A stretch of DNA of 64,000 nucleotides from contig JAKUDP010000006.1 of the NCBI GenBank assembly GCA_022570795.1, forward strand, positions 1,116,001 through 1,180,000, read 5' to 3'. This DNA is from Sphaerulina vaccinii. Its lineage: Eukaryota; Ascomycota; Dothideomycetes; Mycosphaerellales; Mycosphaerellaceae. Positions within the stretch are counted from its first letter, which is position 1, and each line of letters opens with the position of its first letter. Both the position numbers and the translations under genes were made by a program. Shown here piece after piece: positions 32,821 through 43,844 of the stretch. The notes under the pieces were generated by a model. That model was not told the DNA's origin and searched no databases. It saw only the letters and a list, made by a program, of their open reading frames with translations.

Positions 32821-35800
32821 TTAACCCATCCCAATCCCCAACGAACTCTCAACATCCCCCAAAAAACCAGTAACCTCAATAACCACATTGAAAATAGTAC
32901 TAATCGTCCAAAGCGCAATAAGCGCCCATCCAATCCTTCTACTTAGCACCCAACCATTAGCAGGTACAGCGATCAGAAGTCCCACCAGCGTCACCAAAAG
33001 CGTGATTCCGGACACAATCAACGTCTTCGAAACATCCATATGATAAGAATGAAACTTGATTCCCTTTCCAGGATGTTTCTCATGTCGTCTCTCAGCCCCT
33101 TTGATCAAAATATAAGATCCAGAAAGTCCAACGCCTAGGAGAATGTTGAGCATGGGCCCACCGAAACATGCACTGAGTGCCATGACAGGATATCCGAGTT
33201 TGGCGACTGTAATGTCTGCTACTAGATCTCCAAGACTGTTCCCGACTGCGAAGATTGTCAAGCCCAGGATGGCGTGACTCATGTTGAGAATAACGGCGAG
33301 AGCTTTGAGAGCTCCGACGACTTCGCCTGCAATCATCGAGATCCAAGCTATCGCGACGACGAATCCGGCGAGAGAGAAGATGATGCGATAAGGTTCTGGT
33401 CGGCGGGTAGGAGTCGTTGTTAACAGGATCGGGATGAGGAGAATCAAGGATATCAGGAGACAGATCAGGATTGCTCGGATGAGCCATGAGGTTGGAAGGC
33501 CGTCGGGGGCTTGGAGGTAGATTGATAGGACGACTAGGATAGGGGAGGTGAAGACTTGGATCAGGGTGAGCCAGCGATTCCAGAGTTCCGGTGCAGGTTC
33601 GAGGTTGTCCAGGAGAGAGTGATCCATGGCTTGGGGTTCGCTGTGGAGGTGAGGGACGTTGATACCGCCATCTGGGTGGCGGTAGTGTTGTTCTGCACCC
33701 ACAGCTGTACCGGCAGTGTTGCCATGGCCAGTCATACCTCCGGTCATTGGCGAAGGTGGATTCGGCGTATCTGATTTACGCATCCATTCTGTACTGAGAC
33801 CTTTGATCCCACCAGAGCCTGGCGTACCTGGAGTAAGTAGCGCAGGGATACTCTTCGAGCGCGCAGAGTCCCAGCTAAAGTCCTTGTGCGGATGCGAAGA
33901 CATGGAGTCGCTCGCCTCTGCCTCTTTCTCACTCTCCACCACAGGTAGGGTGATTGTCAGAAAGAAGACACTAGGCGCGGCGACAAGGCCCAGAGCCTTC
34001 TCCCACCAAGTTTTCTCGTGCCAGTGATAGATTGTGGGAAACAGTGTTGAGATCATGACGCCGGGCGGAGGCAGTATCCGGTATGGCCAGATCCTAGCAA
34101 GTCTGTCCGGCCGGCGTGGTATTTCCTGCTCTGCACTGTCATCGGCTGCGATGGACTCGGGTGATCCTACACTGGATAGCTGCGGTCCAGGTAGATATAT
34201 GCTGGGCGGCCGCGTGCTAATTGGAGACCTGTCACTACCAGTAACTGATGGTGATGGGAAGTCTCTGTATGCAGGGAAAGGTGAAGTAGCGCGTGAACTA
34301 CCTGGCGACCTCTCCTTGCCTGGTATGACAATCTTGGGTAGAGTCCGAGCACTTGGAACACGTGCAGGCTTTGAAGAATCTTCCATTGGCGACTCATCGG
34401 TGCCACGTCTTGAAGGCGCGCGAGGGTAGAAGTAGTCGCCCGCACCTGGTCTGCCTCTTGTATCATCGGGTGTCAAGAGCATCGAGCTGGGTCGGGCGTC
34501 TGTCTTCGCACGTGGACGCCCAACAGGTGCTTCGCGGCGAGGCGTTGCAGGCTCCACAGTCAGTAAAGGAGACTTTGGCGCGTGTGGGCCATCTATGGAA
34601 GGAACAGCAAGGCTGTCACTCTTCTTGTGTTTGGGCTTGCCCAGATCGATCAGGTTGTCATCAGAAGGTATCGTACTCAGCTTCTGCTGCAAATTCGGAT
34701 TGACGCGCAGTGCTGCTGCATCGTTCGAGGAAAGGGCCCGAGTACGTGTCGCCGGTGCAGAACGTGGAACTTCAAGGCTTGCCTGCTCGATGTTCTTCTG
34801 CACTTCTGGTGAGGCATCTGTCTCGTCCGTCACCAAGATCTCGTAAGGTGGCCGAGCTGCAGGATCTGAAGGTGATGAAAGCTGTTCTTGCTGCTGTGCT
34901 GTCGTGTATATTGGATCGTCCGAGAATCTTCGTGAGTCCATCGGTATCGTCGTAATGTTCCTAGACTTCTGAATCGACTTGATTACTGCTTGAAACTCCA
35001 GGGCTCCTACCAGAGAAGGCCTGACTGGTGTGACTGTGTTCCTTCGCGACCGAGCATTCTTCCTAGTCAATCTCATGTTGCTGGCAAGCTCACTCATCCA
35101 TCTATCTCTGGCCTCTTCTTCATCGTCTTCGTTTCCTTCATCGTATGGTGAGCCGCCTTCCAGTGCAGCCCAATCTTCGCGTGAAGCACCTCTTGACATC
35201 GATGGCCTCTCCTGAGCTTCATCAGGATCGTCACGATACTCTTCATGTTCCGAGTCCAGCTCATCTTCAATCGGCACAAAGTGTCCTCTCGCAGCAGTCT
35301 CTTTCGCCCTTCTCTTCTTCCTCCTCCCAATCCACCAATGCCAGGCGACCACGAAAGCCACATAAAAGACATAATACAGCACCATCGCGGCGCATTCCCA
35401 AAAGTGCAACCTCCCATCCCATAGAAACACCATGCTAAAAGCAGCCGCAACAATAAAGAATCCAACATCTCTCACAAAACTCTTCTTCGCAACATGAAAA
35501 GGCTTGATAATCGCCATGGAACCCGCCACAACAGCCGTAATGAAGCCCGCAGCACCAAACAGTTCTCCGACAGCAAGACTACCACTATCCGTAGACATGG
35601 CAGCGAAGGTAGAGAAAACATCAGGACTTCCGTTTCCGAATGCTAAAAAGGTTACTCCTGCCACGCTTTCACTCATGCCCAGTACTGTTGCTATTGTGTT
35701 CAAATCTATGCAGAAGAAGTCGCTGGCTGCGATTCCTATAGTGGAGAATAGTAAACCAAGCCATGTTATCAAGATCATGAATGCGACTGGCTTGAAGTGT

Positions 35801-36141
35801 CCTAAACGGCAGAAGTAGAGCTCGAGGTAGGCGGAAAAGCCTCCTTCATCTGTCGGGCAGTGATTGCGTATCCAGTTGCATTTGTCGGGGCTTTTGTGGA
35901 CGAGACGGCATTCTTCGTCGCCGCCTGAAGCTCTTATCGGAAGCTGTTCGAGAGATGTGTGGAGGCGAGGATGTGATTCGTGGTAGTTGTGTGCGAGGAG
36001 CGAGTATGTCGCGAAGCATGTTCCGAGGAAGAGGAAGATGTAGAAAGCTCTCGCAGCTCTGTACTTGGGCCTCCGCTTGGCTGTAGTGCTTGGTCGAGGG
36101 CGTCGTCGCATGTGTTCGTGGGTGGTGGTATGGGAAGCCAT
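32821..36141 (-). CDS. Sodium/calcium exchanger family protein (NCLX/YDL206W-like)
   Basis: Single exon, 1106 aa. Two cation-exchanger domains flank a long cytosolic loop. Domain 1 (about residues 105-285) contains the alpha-1 signature VAGVTFLAFGNGSPDVFSTF and domain 2 (about 900-1100) the alpha-2 signature LGLTIFAVGNSLGDLVADIT and SACFGGPMLNILLGVGLSGS. The paired GNGSPD / GNSLGD motifs with their acidic residues are the ion-binding centre. Residues about 290-730 are acidic, Ser/Pro/Arg-rich and presumably regulatory. An N-terminal basic stretch and one membrane segment (FYIFLFLGTCFATYSLL) precede a Cys-bearing lumenal loop (CRLVHKSPDKCNWIRNHC). Family role: Ca2+ extrusion coupled to a monovalent cation in vacuole, ER or mitochondrion. 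The location cannot be read here. Confidence 0.9.
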   Translation of the reverse strand: MASHTTTHEHMRRRPRPSTTAKRRPKYRAARAFYIFLFLGTCFATYSLLAHNYHESHPRLHTSLEQLPIRASGGDEECRLVHKSPDKCNWIRNHCPTDEGGFSAYLELYFCRLGHFKPVAFMILITWLGLLFSTIGIAASDFFCIDLNTIATVLGMSESVAGVTFLAFGNGSPDVFSTFAAMSTDSGSLAVGELFGAAGFITAVVAGSMAIIKPFHVAKKSFVRDVGFFIVAAAFSMVFLWDGRLHFWECAAMVLYYVFYVAFVVAWHWWIGRRKKRRAKETAARGHFVPIEDELDSEHEEYRDDPDEAQERPSMSRGASREDWAALEGGSPYDEGNEDDEEEARDRWMSELASNMRLTRKNARSRRNTVTPVRPSLVGALEFQAVIKSIQKSRNITTIPMDSRRFSDDPIYTTAQQQEQLSSPSDPAARPPYEILVTDETDASPEVQKNIEQASLEVPRSAPATRTRALSSNDAAALRVNPNLQQKLSTIPSDDNLIDLGKPKHKKSDSLAVPSIDGPHAPKSPLLTVEPATPRREAPVGRPRAKTDARPSSMLLTPDDTRGRPGAGDYFYPRAPSRRGTDESPMEDSSKPARVPSARTLPKIVIPGKERSPGSSRATSPFPAYRDFPSPSVTGSDRSPISTRPPSIYLPGPQLSSVGSPESIAADDSAEQEIPRRPDRLARIWPYRILPPPGVMISTLFPTIYHWHEKTWWEKALGLVAAPSVFFLTITLPVVESEKEAEASDSMSSHPHKDFSWDSARSKSIPALLTPGTPGSGGIKGLSTEWMRKSDTPNPPSPMTGGMTGHGNTAGTAVGAEQHYRHPDGGINVPHLHSEPQAMDHSLLDNLEPAPELWNRWLTLIQVFTSPILVVLSIYLQAPDGLPTSWLIRAILICLLISLILLIPILLTTTPTRRPEPYRIIFSLAGFVVAIAWISMIAGEVVGALKALAVILNMSHAILGLTIFAVGNSLGDLVADITVAKLGYPVMALSACFGGPMLNILLGVGLSGSYILIKGAERRHEKHPGKGIKFHSYHMDVSKTLIVSGITLLVTLVGLLIAVPANGWVLSRRIGWALIALWTISTIFNVVIEVTGFLGDVESSLGIGMG

Positions 36142-36666
36142 TGGAGGCGCACGTATGGCATCTTACGGCGGTCGGAAGAGGTCGCTGCTATAACGATAAT
36201 CGGTAGGTGTTGATGTGGCGAGTCTCATTGCAGTGCTGGAGACAGATTCCAGGCACCATTCGGGCGAAGCAAATAGGAACGATACACCACAAGACGTAAT
36301 GAACAAGAAGGTGCTGCGGACTTGGATCCAGCTACCAAGCAAGATACTGTACAAGATACAATCCCTGCACCGCCTCATGTCGCCAAGTGAAATGGACGTC
36401 ACATGCTTGACGTGGGCGCTCCAGTCGCGGCAGATAAGATTATATAACCTTTTAGCAGCCGAAACAGTGCCTGTGCTGTACAGCTGAGGAATATGCACTG
36501 CACTGCAGACGTCCGTGTCCGATAAGATGGAGAACTGATGTCAAGAAATGGACTGAGCTCCGTCTTCTCGACCTTGATGAAACTATGCTGAAGCTTGGCG
36601 GAGATTGCCTCCATACATATATCTCATGCTCTACCACCTTCAGAAGTTCCTTATATGAATGGTCTC
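36142..36666. other. Upstream region of the exchanger gene
   Basis: 525 bp between the exchanger start and the stop of the next minus-strand gene. Overlapping short ORFs only; nothing recognisable. Confidence 0.6.
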
Positions 36667-37912
36667 TCAATCATACCAAATAGCATTCATCCCAAACCCC
36701 GGCACCTTAATATCCAAATGCGCAACCCTCCCCAAGAACTCATCCTTCCATCTATAAATCTCCACCCAACCTTGTTCATCATCACACAAAGCCAACCACT
36801 CATCCGTCCAAGGGTTCGGACTAACAGCATTCGAATGTCCCCCAGAAGTCGGAGTAGGATTCAAACATATCTGTTTCTCAATTTGTCCTTCTTTCCCGAG
36901 TTTGAAAGCCGCAATGTAGCCTGTGAGTTTCGAACTATTGGATCTCGAAGTAGCGAAGAGATGAGAACCAGACTGAGAGGTGAAAACGACGTCAGAGCGA
37001 AACATTTTGGGGAAAGAGGCGTCCATTCCAGGTGGGATGAGAGGATAGGAAGATCGTGTCCAGACTGGAAGATGTGTCGTTTCGTCGATAACGTAGACGC
37101 ATAGTCGGTTGCCAGCTTCCATCAAAACGTAGAGGTAAGCGTCGTTCTTGGAGATTTCTACCCATCTAGGGTGGTCGTTGGAAGCTGGAGCATTCACGAA
37201 CCCAACCAATTCCAATGTGCCATCGGCGTTCTTCTTGTGAGTCCAGATTTTGTTAGACCACATATCAGCCGAATACAAATAGGTCTCCGCACTATCGAAG
37301 ACCATTCCGTGGATCGCGGATCTCTCATCGAGAGGTGCATTCTGTATATTCTCCTTGAGAACACCAGAGTCGTCAACAGAATGGACATTGAGAAAGCCCG
37401 CGTGGTCGTAGAATGGGTTTCCATACACGCAATATGGGGCTTTCTTCGCTGCTAAGACGAAGATAGCTCTAGTCTTCGTATCTGCATCATTGGCTCGAGG
37501 ATGTCCGCCCATGGCAATGGATGTGCTGTGAGTGATTTCGGAAGGGGAGGTTACGGCGTAGGAACCCCATTTCTTCATGCCTGCTCCATAGATGTTTTTC
37601 CGGGCGTGATCGAATGTCATCCATGAGATGGGTTGGTCTTCTGGGATTTCTGTTCGTTTGACGAGTTCGAGGGAGAGAGTTTCATCGTCGAATGCTACTG
37701 TGAAGATTGCTCCCGGTGGCGTCCTACAGTTCTTCGACTCAGCAAGTGCTCGGATCTCATCTTCTTCCCACCATTTATTCCACGACTTCAGAGTCTTTCA
37801 CATACCATGTCCCAATCATAAGATGATGCTTCACCATGGCTGCTGTACTCGTACTGAACTGTCTTGCCGTAAGTGATCTTCTGAGCAAACGTGTAGTATA
37901 TCGAAGAAGCAT
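36667..37912 (-). CDS. Carboxy-cis,cis-muconate cyclase-like beta-propeller, probably mitochondrial
   Basis: Two exons, 37806-37912 and 36667-37723, with an 82-nt intron (GTATGT..CTGTAG, phase 2) joining MVKHHLMIGTW to TPPGAIFTVAFDDETL. 387 aa. The N-terminus MLLRYTTRLLRRSLTARQFS has the Arg/Ser/Thr composition of a mitochondrial presequence; a second Met at residue 26 (MVKHHLMIGTW) would give a cytosolic form, so dual targeting is possible. The body matches the lactonase / 3-carboxy-cis,cis-muconate cyclase seven-bladed propeller (IHGMVFDSAETYLYSADM, HPRWVEISKNDAYLYVLMEA, GGHSNAVSPN). Family role: cycloisomerisation of carboxymuconate in the protocatechuate (beta-ketoadipate) branch of aromatic catabolism; many relatives are uncharacterised lactonases. 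No other pathway genes are adjacent. Confidence 0.85.
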
Positions 37913-38344
37913 AAGAACCCCAAAAAGTCAAGCTGCTGGTATCCCCTACCTGTTAGTATGATTATAGCTTGGGTAATATCTTAGCCGCCATTTGATGCCG
38001 AAGAACATGAAGCGGCGAGGTCGGATCTCACTCCACACCTGCAAAAAGAGAAGAGAACCCTTGTCACAAGCACGAGCCAGAATCGAAAAAAGTGTCGGTG
38101 CGTTTCAGAGTTCAGCCCTGCAGCGACCTCTCCCAACCTCTTGACTTGGCATTGAATCAAGAGAGAGATGTGAGGAGAGGTTGACCGACTTCCTCATACT
38201 TCCTTCTCAACTCTGTCGTCTGTCGCGTATACCACCAGAAATCTGCCAGCATACGAAACGATCGTCGACAAGGTCATCCATTGGCACAAACGCACGTGTA
38301 CCACTGCCATTGGCCTACCATCAACCGCAGTACAACCTTCCAAG
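37913..38344. promoter_or_regulatory. Divergent promoter region, muconate-cyclase-like gene and Gly-rich membrane protein
   Basis: 432 bp between the divergent starts at 37912 (minus) and 38345 (plus). It is CT-rich before the plus-strand start and must hold both promoters. No clear TATA box on either side. Confidence 0.6.
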
Positions 38345-39013
38345 ATGGGCCTCTTCGACACAAATGGCGGGAAATCCTACTATACCTCCACATCCGAAGC
38401 CTTCCTAAACCCCAACGCCGGCCACGGCTCCTCCTCTCGTCGCGGCGTATCTCCCGCCCGTTCAACGCGATCCGTAGGAGGTAAAAGCGGAGGCTATCAA
38501 GTCCGACCCTCAGCTTCAAATCCTCATTCAAAACCACAATATGCACGCTCAGCGAGCGGGAGCATATTTGGAAGCTTTGGTGGCGGGAGTAGCTATGGTG
38601 GGAGTTCACGCGGGATCTTCTCCGGCGGCGGCGGAAGTGGAAGCTCATATTATAAGAGAAGACCTCGAGATGGATATATTTCATACTTGATGCATAAACT
38701 TCAGCGCATGATCAAAGAGTTATGGACGTATGCGAGACGACATCCTGTGAAAGCTTTCTTTGCGGTTGTTGTGCCGCTCTTGTCTGCTGGAGGAGCTATT
38801 GGGGGTTTGTTGAAGAGCTTTGGCATTAGGATGCCTTTGGGCATGGGAGGGTCGAGCAGAGGTGGAGGTGGAGGGTATTATGGAAGTCGCGGATATGGAG
38901 GAGATAGTGGAAGTGATTGGATGAGTCAGCTTGGAGGACTGGCTGGAGGTGGTGGAGGAGGATTGATGGGACAGGCGGGGAGTTTGATGAGTGTTGCTAA
39001 GATGTTCATGTGA
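38345..39013 (+). CDS. Gly/Ser-rich protein with one or two membrane segments (222 aa)
   Basis: Single exon. The N-terminal 100 residues are Ser/Gly/Arg-rich and disordered (repeats of SGS, GGGSS), followed by a basic amphipathic region (YKRRPRDGYISYLMHKLQRM), then a hydrophobic helix (AFFAVVVPLLSAGGAIGGLL, about residues 138-157), then a Gly-rich C-terminus with GGGGG runs ending in SVAKMFM. The pattern is membrane-anchored low-complexity protein. No family recognised and no enzyme motif. The start ATG is preceded by CTTCCAAG, and no upstream in-frame ATG exists. Shares a promoter region with the muconate-cyclase-like gene. Confidence 0.7.
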   Translation: MGLFDTNGGKSYYTSTSEAFLNPNAGHGSSSRRGVSPARSTRSVGGKSGGYQVRPSASNPHSKPQYARSASGSIFGSFGGGSSYGGSSRGIFSGGGGSGSSYYKRRPRDGYISYLMHKLQRMIKELWTYARRHPVKAFFAVVVPLLSAGGAIGGLLKSFGIRMPLGMGGSSRGGGGGYYGSRGYGGDSGSDWMSQLGGLAGGGGGGLMGQAGSLMSVAKMFM

Positions 39014-39425
39014 TGAGGAAGATGTGAGAGCGAACTGCTGCTGAAGTGGGCATAGTAAAAGTGGTATGGGTTTATGACTTTCACGAAAGTATTGATATAG
39101 GACAGGACAGGACAAGCGCAAGCTTGGGGCATACTGTAGCGCGGATACCCTTCTATCTTCTAGGCCAATCACGACATTATGATACCAACAAGCACTGCTT
39201 CCATTCTCAGAAGAAGAACCGCCTTGCGCTCTTCTACACGAGATGGAAATGATCACATCCTCTCTACACGAAACCTCAGCGCATCTGCTCCATCTCTGCA
39301 ACATCGGCAACATCTACCACGGCACAACCTCTCCTTGATACGTGACAAACTGTCCAGAAGTGGTTGTCCTCGTCGCCTGCAAAAGTGGTAGGTAAAAGGT
39401 AAGCAAGTATCTCTAGCAAGCACGA
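39014..39425. other. Convergent intergenic region
   Basis: 412 bp between convergent genes. No supported ORF, repeat or RNA gene. It contains a short direct repeat ATAGGACAGGACAGGACAAG at 39098-39117. Confidence 0.6.
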
Positions 39426-40244
39426 TTATGTCTCAGCGGGTTTGTCTTTGAGCTTGTCGCCCTAGCAGGCTCTAGCAGGCTCAAGCTCAGTGAGACATTG
39501 GGAAACGGGGATGGATGCCTTTGGCCTACTACTGCTTACCTGATCAATAACTCTCAGCATCCCCTCCACACTCTCCTCAACCATCACCGGCGGTCCAGCT
39601 TCATACTTCCATTCTTCGGCCGCGAAATCTCCAGATCGAGTCCGCACCCATCCAGGATGCAGAGCAATTGTCACGAGGTCTTCTTTCTCGTGCTGAAGAT
39701 GCAGAGATTTGGCGATCCAGTTCAATGCAGCTTTGCTCGGCCCATAAGCTCCTCCTGGTAAAGGTTCTTGGGCGGCTATACTGCCGACTGAAGATGTGAT
39801 CATAATCACCTTGGGATTCGCACTTTTCTTCAATAACGGCCACAGCGCCTGGAAGATCGCAAGTGGCGCAATAGCGTTGACTTCGAATGCATCACGCATG
39901 TCCTTCGGCGATGTATCGAGTGCGGCACACAGTGGTGGTACATGCCCGGCATTGTTGATGAGTACATCTATGTGATCTACTGAGGCGTTTGTGGCTTGCG
40001 AAATTGTCTCCTGAAAGGTAGCGGGAGATGGCAGTCGGCTGAGATTGAGCACTAGGGAGCGTAGCAAGCTGCCGGGTCCAGGAGAGAGGTCTTCACATTC
40101 TGACAAGAGTTCAGAAAGACTTTGTGTATTGCGAGCTGTGGCGATTACTGTAGTGGAAGGTCGAGATATCAGAGCTTTCAGGAGGCCGAGACCTAGACCA
40201 CGGTTGGCTCCCGTGATCAGGTAGACTTTGTTGATGTTTGGCAT
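39426..40244 (-). CDS. Short-chain dehydrogenase/reductase (classical SDR)
   Basis: Two exons, 39540-40244 and 39426-39461, with a 78-nt intron 39462-39539 (GTAAGC..TGCTAG, phase 0). The last exon replaces the unspliced SSSRPKA tail by GDKLKDKPAET. About 246 aa from MPNINK. NAD(P)-binding Rossmann motif TGANRGLGLG at the N-terminus, NNAG in the middle, a Ser in ITSSVGS and the catalytic Y-x-x-x-K as YGPSKAA. An upstream in-frame ATG at 40307 is disfavoured because a TATTTATAT box overlaps it (40306-40314) and short-chain reductases of this group start MPxxxxLITGANRG. It resembles the ketoreductases of fungal aromatic polyketide routes and their housekeeping relatives. Substrate unknown. Confidence 0.85.
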
Positions 40245-40305
40245 ATTCTCTTCTGCTTTTGTTTTCGTGTTTGCGTTTTGGTCGAGTATCTCGAACTCTG
40301 AACTC

Positions 40306-40314
40306 ATATAAATA
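40306..40314 (-). promoter_or_regulatory. TATA-like box of the SDR gene
   Basis: The minus strand reads TATTTATAT here, about 60 bp before the preferred ATG at 40244. If it is the TATA box, the upstream ATG at 40307 cannot be in the mRNA. Confidence 0.45.
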
Positions 40315-40874
40315 GATCTAGGTAGGCTGCAAAGACAGATCAGTAGCTAAAAACAACGGAGAAGGAGTGTTTTTGGAGGAAGGCGAGCTTGAACATTTAT
40401 GTTGATACCCCTGCTATTTTAGCGTGCCAAGCCGTGTCTCCATCTCAAACGCACGCCTTCTTCACCTCTTCCTTCGAGGTAACATTTCTTAGCTTCAATC
40501 TCAACGTGCTGAGTTTCCGGCCATGATGGACAGGGTCTCACCGAAGCCTCCTCGGAAAGCGATTTGGAGAAGATCTGCCAGTCCAAGAGTTCAATGGGCA
40601 CAGACCGGAGTGCTGGACTTCGACTCCTCCACAATGGCACTGAGATCGACTGCCTCTTACCGCAGAGCTGGAAAAGTCAGGGCCGAGATAGAGTCAGCGA
40701 TCGTTTGAATTGCTGCTGGAGGTGTGCGAGATGGCACAAGAGGTACGACACGTACGTGTACCAGACTTCTTCCTCCTCTGCCGCCAAGATATGTGTCCTT
40801 CCAAATTTCCCTCACGCATCTGGACCCTCTAAGCATACATCGCCGAAGCTGCACTTTTCTCTGCTCTAAGTACG
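40315..40874. other. Divergent intergenic region
   Basis: 560 bp between the SDR promoter and the 2EXR-like gene. ORFs at 40419-40640 (minus) and 40564-40869 (plus) overlap each other and lack motifs. Nothing recognised. Confidence 0.55.
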
Positions 40875-41839
40875 ATGGAACAAAGTCGGGAGCCCACAGA
40901 TGCTTCTGAAATGGACGGAAGGCTTGGAGATCTCTCCAGTACTACGACGCCTCAAGACCACCTTGCAACAGACGTTACACCACGGACTGCACCATCGCCG
41001 AGCCTTTTATCACTGCCGCGCGAATTGAGGGACGAGATCTATGGATTGCTCCTGCCACCTGCGAGCATCCTCATCGAAGACGATGTGAAGGACCACTTGA
41101 AAGGATGGCCATGTCTCCATGCTACACCTTACTATGATTTTACCCCAGAGAAGGTCGATGATATGGTTACTGTCACCAGATCCAAAGCATGCTCGCATAG
41201 AACATGGACTCCCGCACGCCATCGGAGAGAAGTAGAATGGCCGTTTGGTCTGCTGTTCGCGTGTAAGCAGACATATAACGAGTGGATCACCGAGCTCTAT
41301 CAAAAGAACGAATCTCCTTCTACACCGGCTCCGCGATGATCAAATTCGTGGCCAAGAGTCAGCCGAAGCATGTCGCCCTGATCAGAAAGCTAAGACTGCA
41401 TGTCCTCGTCGGTCCTCGCGGGGTCCTTCACCACAACAGTTTCCTCAGAGTGTGTCGCGCATTCAGTGGAGTCAGCAGACTGGACGCTGCCTTGAAGCTT
41501 GATTTCACCTCCGACTGTTGTACACACGAGTCTACCTGTCTGGATGAGGCTACCGAGACTCAATGGAAATTGGATTACTGGGCCAGAGGCCTCCTGAACT
41601 TTGCCTACCTTCCACTGGATCACGCCAATGTTGTGATTTACGATCCTCGTTGGCCATATCCCAGTCACAGGAAGCAAAGCCGTGCGGAAGGTATGCGCTT
41701 GCAAATTTTGGCCGAATGGGACAGACAAGCAGTCGTGGCGGCCATGCAATCTCGCTACATAGAAGAGTCCATGTATCACGAGAGATTCCGGCCTGTAGGG
41801 AGGCCTCCCCTGAGTCCGCCAGAACAGCGTGTGCCTTGA
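40875..41839 (+). pseudogene. 2EXR/F-box-like protein, frameshifted copy A
   Basis: Lineage-expanded fungal family with an F-box-like N-terminal motif (LLSLPRELRDEIYGLLLPP). Reading from ATG 40875, the frame carries HRREVEWPFGLLFACKQTYN and ELYQKN and then hits a stop at 41336-41338. The rest of the protein continues in the frame one base back: ISFYTGSAMIKFVAKSQPKH, LDYWARGLLNFAYLPLDHAN to 41839. One base missing near 41300-41303 explains it; there is no usable GT..AG intron here. The intact paralogue at 54100-55027 aligns on both sides (EWPFGLLLACRQTY; FVAKTPAKHVALIKELRL; HWARGVLNFG). About 320 codons in all. Function in the family is unknown; F-box-like proteins may link targets to ubiquitin ligases. 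Confidence 0.7.
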
Positions 41840-42407
41840 GCTATTCAGGTTAATAACACCAGATGATTGAGCTGAAGGAACGAGTAGTGCACATGCACAA
41901 GCCGTTCCTCACATCAAGAAAACGTGGAGCAAGTTGTGAAGGAGATTCTGCAGGACAGGAACGCGTGCAGAGTGGTCATTGCTTTGTCAGCTGAGACATT
42001 AAAGCATTACCTGTACAGAGCCACCAGCAAGAGACCTCCCGTTACGAGCTGGCATTGAAGAGGAACGGTTCATCTTCGAGTGAACTTCTACCAAGAATGA
42101 GTTTGTGACTTTAAGCAATTCACATAGGCAAGCCTACTCTTTCCCAGCTTCGCACAGCAAGATTTAAATCACTCGGGATTCTGTCAAGAAATGAAGTGAG
42201 CGATCACTTTCATCTCGTTCACCTCGCACTGACTCACTCACTTCACATGTTTCCGTCTCCGGCTTTAATAATCCAAAACACACCTCTCAACGAACACGTG
42301 CACTGGCTTCAATAGCTTCAGTCACACACATACTAAGTGACTTCCGATCAAGAACAAAGCCCAACATTATATGGCTCGCCAAGGCCATTCAGACTCTAAC
42401 TACTATC
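41840..42407. other. Interval without a supported gene
   Basis: 568 bp between same-strand genes. No ORF of note; the right half is AT/CA-rich with ACTCACTCACTTCACATG near 42230, as expected of a promoter. Confidence 0.6.
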
Positions 42408-43441
42408 ATGGCGTACCTTATATCAGCTCTCAAAAACAAAATGATGGCGCCTTCAATACCACTAGCGCCAACCCGACACCTACCGGACCAGAAGGTGGGT
42501 CACATATGTTGGCCACTGCACTCTTGTTCAGCGTGCGTGGCAAACGATGGTGTGGCAGGAGACGAGAAGATTCTGGAACAGGATACAATGTGCGTGGAAG
42601 TGGAGAAGGGATGGTTGAACTTTTACTGGCCATCATCCCAAGTAGAACAGCAGGTGGAGACGGAGTCATACAACCTTCCGGGCGAGCAAATCATGGCTTG
42701 TGAGGCCAGCCATGGCTTTTCGCTGACGCGCGAAACGCATGTGCTCCCAGTCGTCGGATGGCACGATGAGGTCGAGCACTACCCATCTCCTAACGTCTCT
42801 GCGGAAATTGAAGCGGATGACTTGCTCGAGCGCAGCTCATGTAAACCTCGAGAAGATGCTAACCTTGAAGATGCAATTGCTCTCAAGGGGATGAATGAGA
42901 AGGAGGAAGCCGCAACGCCTGCGGAGACTGAGTCGGCCGAAGAGTCTTGGGATTTGACCATGGACTCTCAACAGCCAGGAGCAAAGAAGCAGCAATCCAG
43001 CTCCTTGAGTACTCTTGATACTTTGCCTGCCCATACACACATGCCTCGCACAACAGACCGCCGATGCAAACGACGAAATTGCGAGGATCCACGTTGTATG
43101 TTTCCAGACCAAGCAGACGTTATGGCGCGCCACATATATGACCGTTTGTGGGAGGATACTCGAAGACGTCACGGGCAGCAAAATGTCCTGGATGTTGCTA
43201 GCAGGCGGACGAACAACAGCAAACCCGGCGAAGGTGGCTCTGACAGACAGCAGACGCGGGCGTCATACGGATACTGGTGAGCCCAAGAGCGGACAGTAGC
43301 GCGATTGACGACTTGCGTACAACCACAAAACCTCTCCGAGAACAGCAAAAAGTCTGGACTACGGAGTATGGGTATAGTACCGAAGATGAGTCGAAACAGG
43401 CTCTCGAGGCGACGGTATTGACAAGGAACAGTGGAAGTTGA
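42408..43441 (+). CDS. Hypothetical acidic protein (310 aa)
   Basis: Two exons, 42408-43276 and 43378-43441, with a 101-nt intron (GTGAGC..TATAG, phase 2). The splice model removes an in-frame TGA directly after the donor and gives a C-terminal TEDESKQALEATVLTRNSGS. No family recognised. The central part is acidic (AEIEADDLLERSS, NEKEEAATPAETESAEESWD). It is followed by a short Cys/Arg motif, RRCKRRNCEDPRCMFPDQAD, which could bind a metal or nucleic acid, and a basic segment with DRLWEDTRRRHG. The N-terminal third is less protein-like, so the true start could be downstream. A single missing base near 43280 is an alternative explanation for the frame change. No signal peptide or membrane segment. 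Confidence 0.5.
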
Positions 43442-43844
43442 AGCGAGAACTGGGCGTCAGATTTATGCAAGATCTAAGAGAGGGGGCGCATGAAAGCGTC
43501 AACTGAAGTCGCATCAACTCGCAGCGGCGGAGAATCAGATGTTGAAATCAGCGTTTGCAACAGTATCGCCAACTCTTCGCACTTCAGATGCCAGCGCAGA
43601 ACGGCACACTCACAGCACTTCGAAACGTCTCCCACATCGTACATCTGTGTCTCGCCAATTGAAATTTCGATAGGCGGAAGTCGTTGAGCACATGGGGGAC
43701 TTTGAGTGAAGTTGGAAATTGGGTTCATTTCATTCATGGCAAGCTTTCGATAGCGAGGTAGGTATGATCTTCAGACAACCTCCATCATGATAATAACTAC
43801 AACATAAAGGTATCAAATCTCTGTACAATGATACTAATCATCAT
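43442..43844. other. Convergent intergenic region
   Basis: 403 bp between convergent genes. Short ORFs only. It contains an imperfect inverted repeat, CCAATTGAAATTTCGATAGGCG and its vicinity near 43655-43676; otherwise nothing. Confidence 0.5.

Noticed and set aside
39462..40307. Unspliced 281-aa version of the SDR starting at 40307
   Set aside because: The C-terminus contains a GTAAGC donor and CTAG acceptor giving a better tail, and a TATA-like box overlaps the upstream ATG.
42408..43441. Frameshift in the hypothetical gene
   Set aside because: A canonical 101-nt GTGAGC..TATAG intron in matching phase explains the frame change, so damage need not be assumed.
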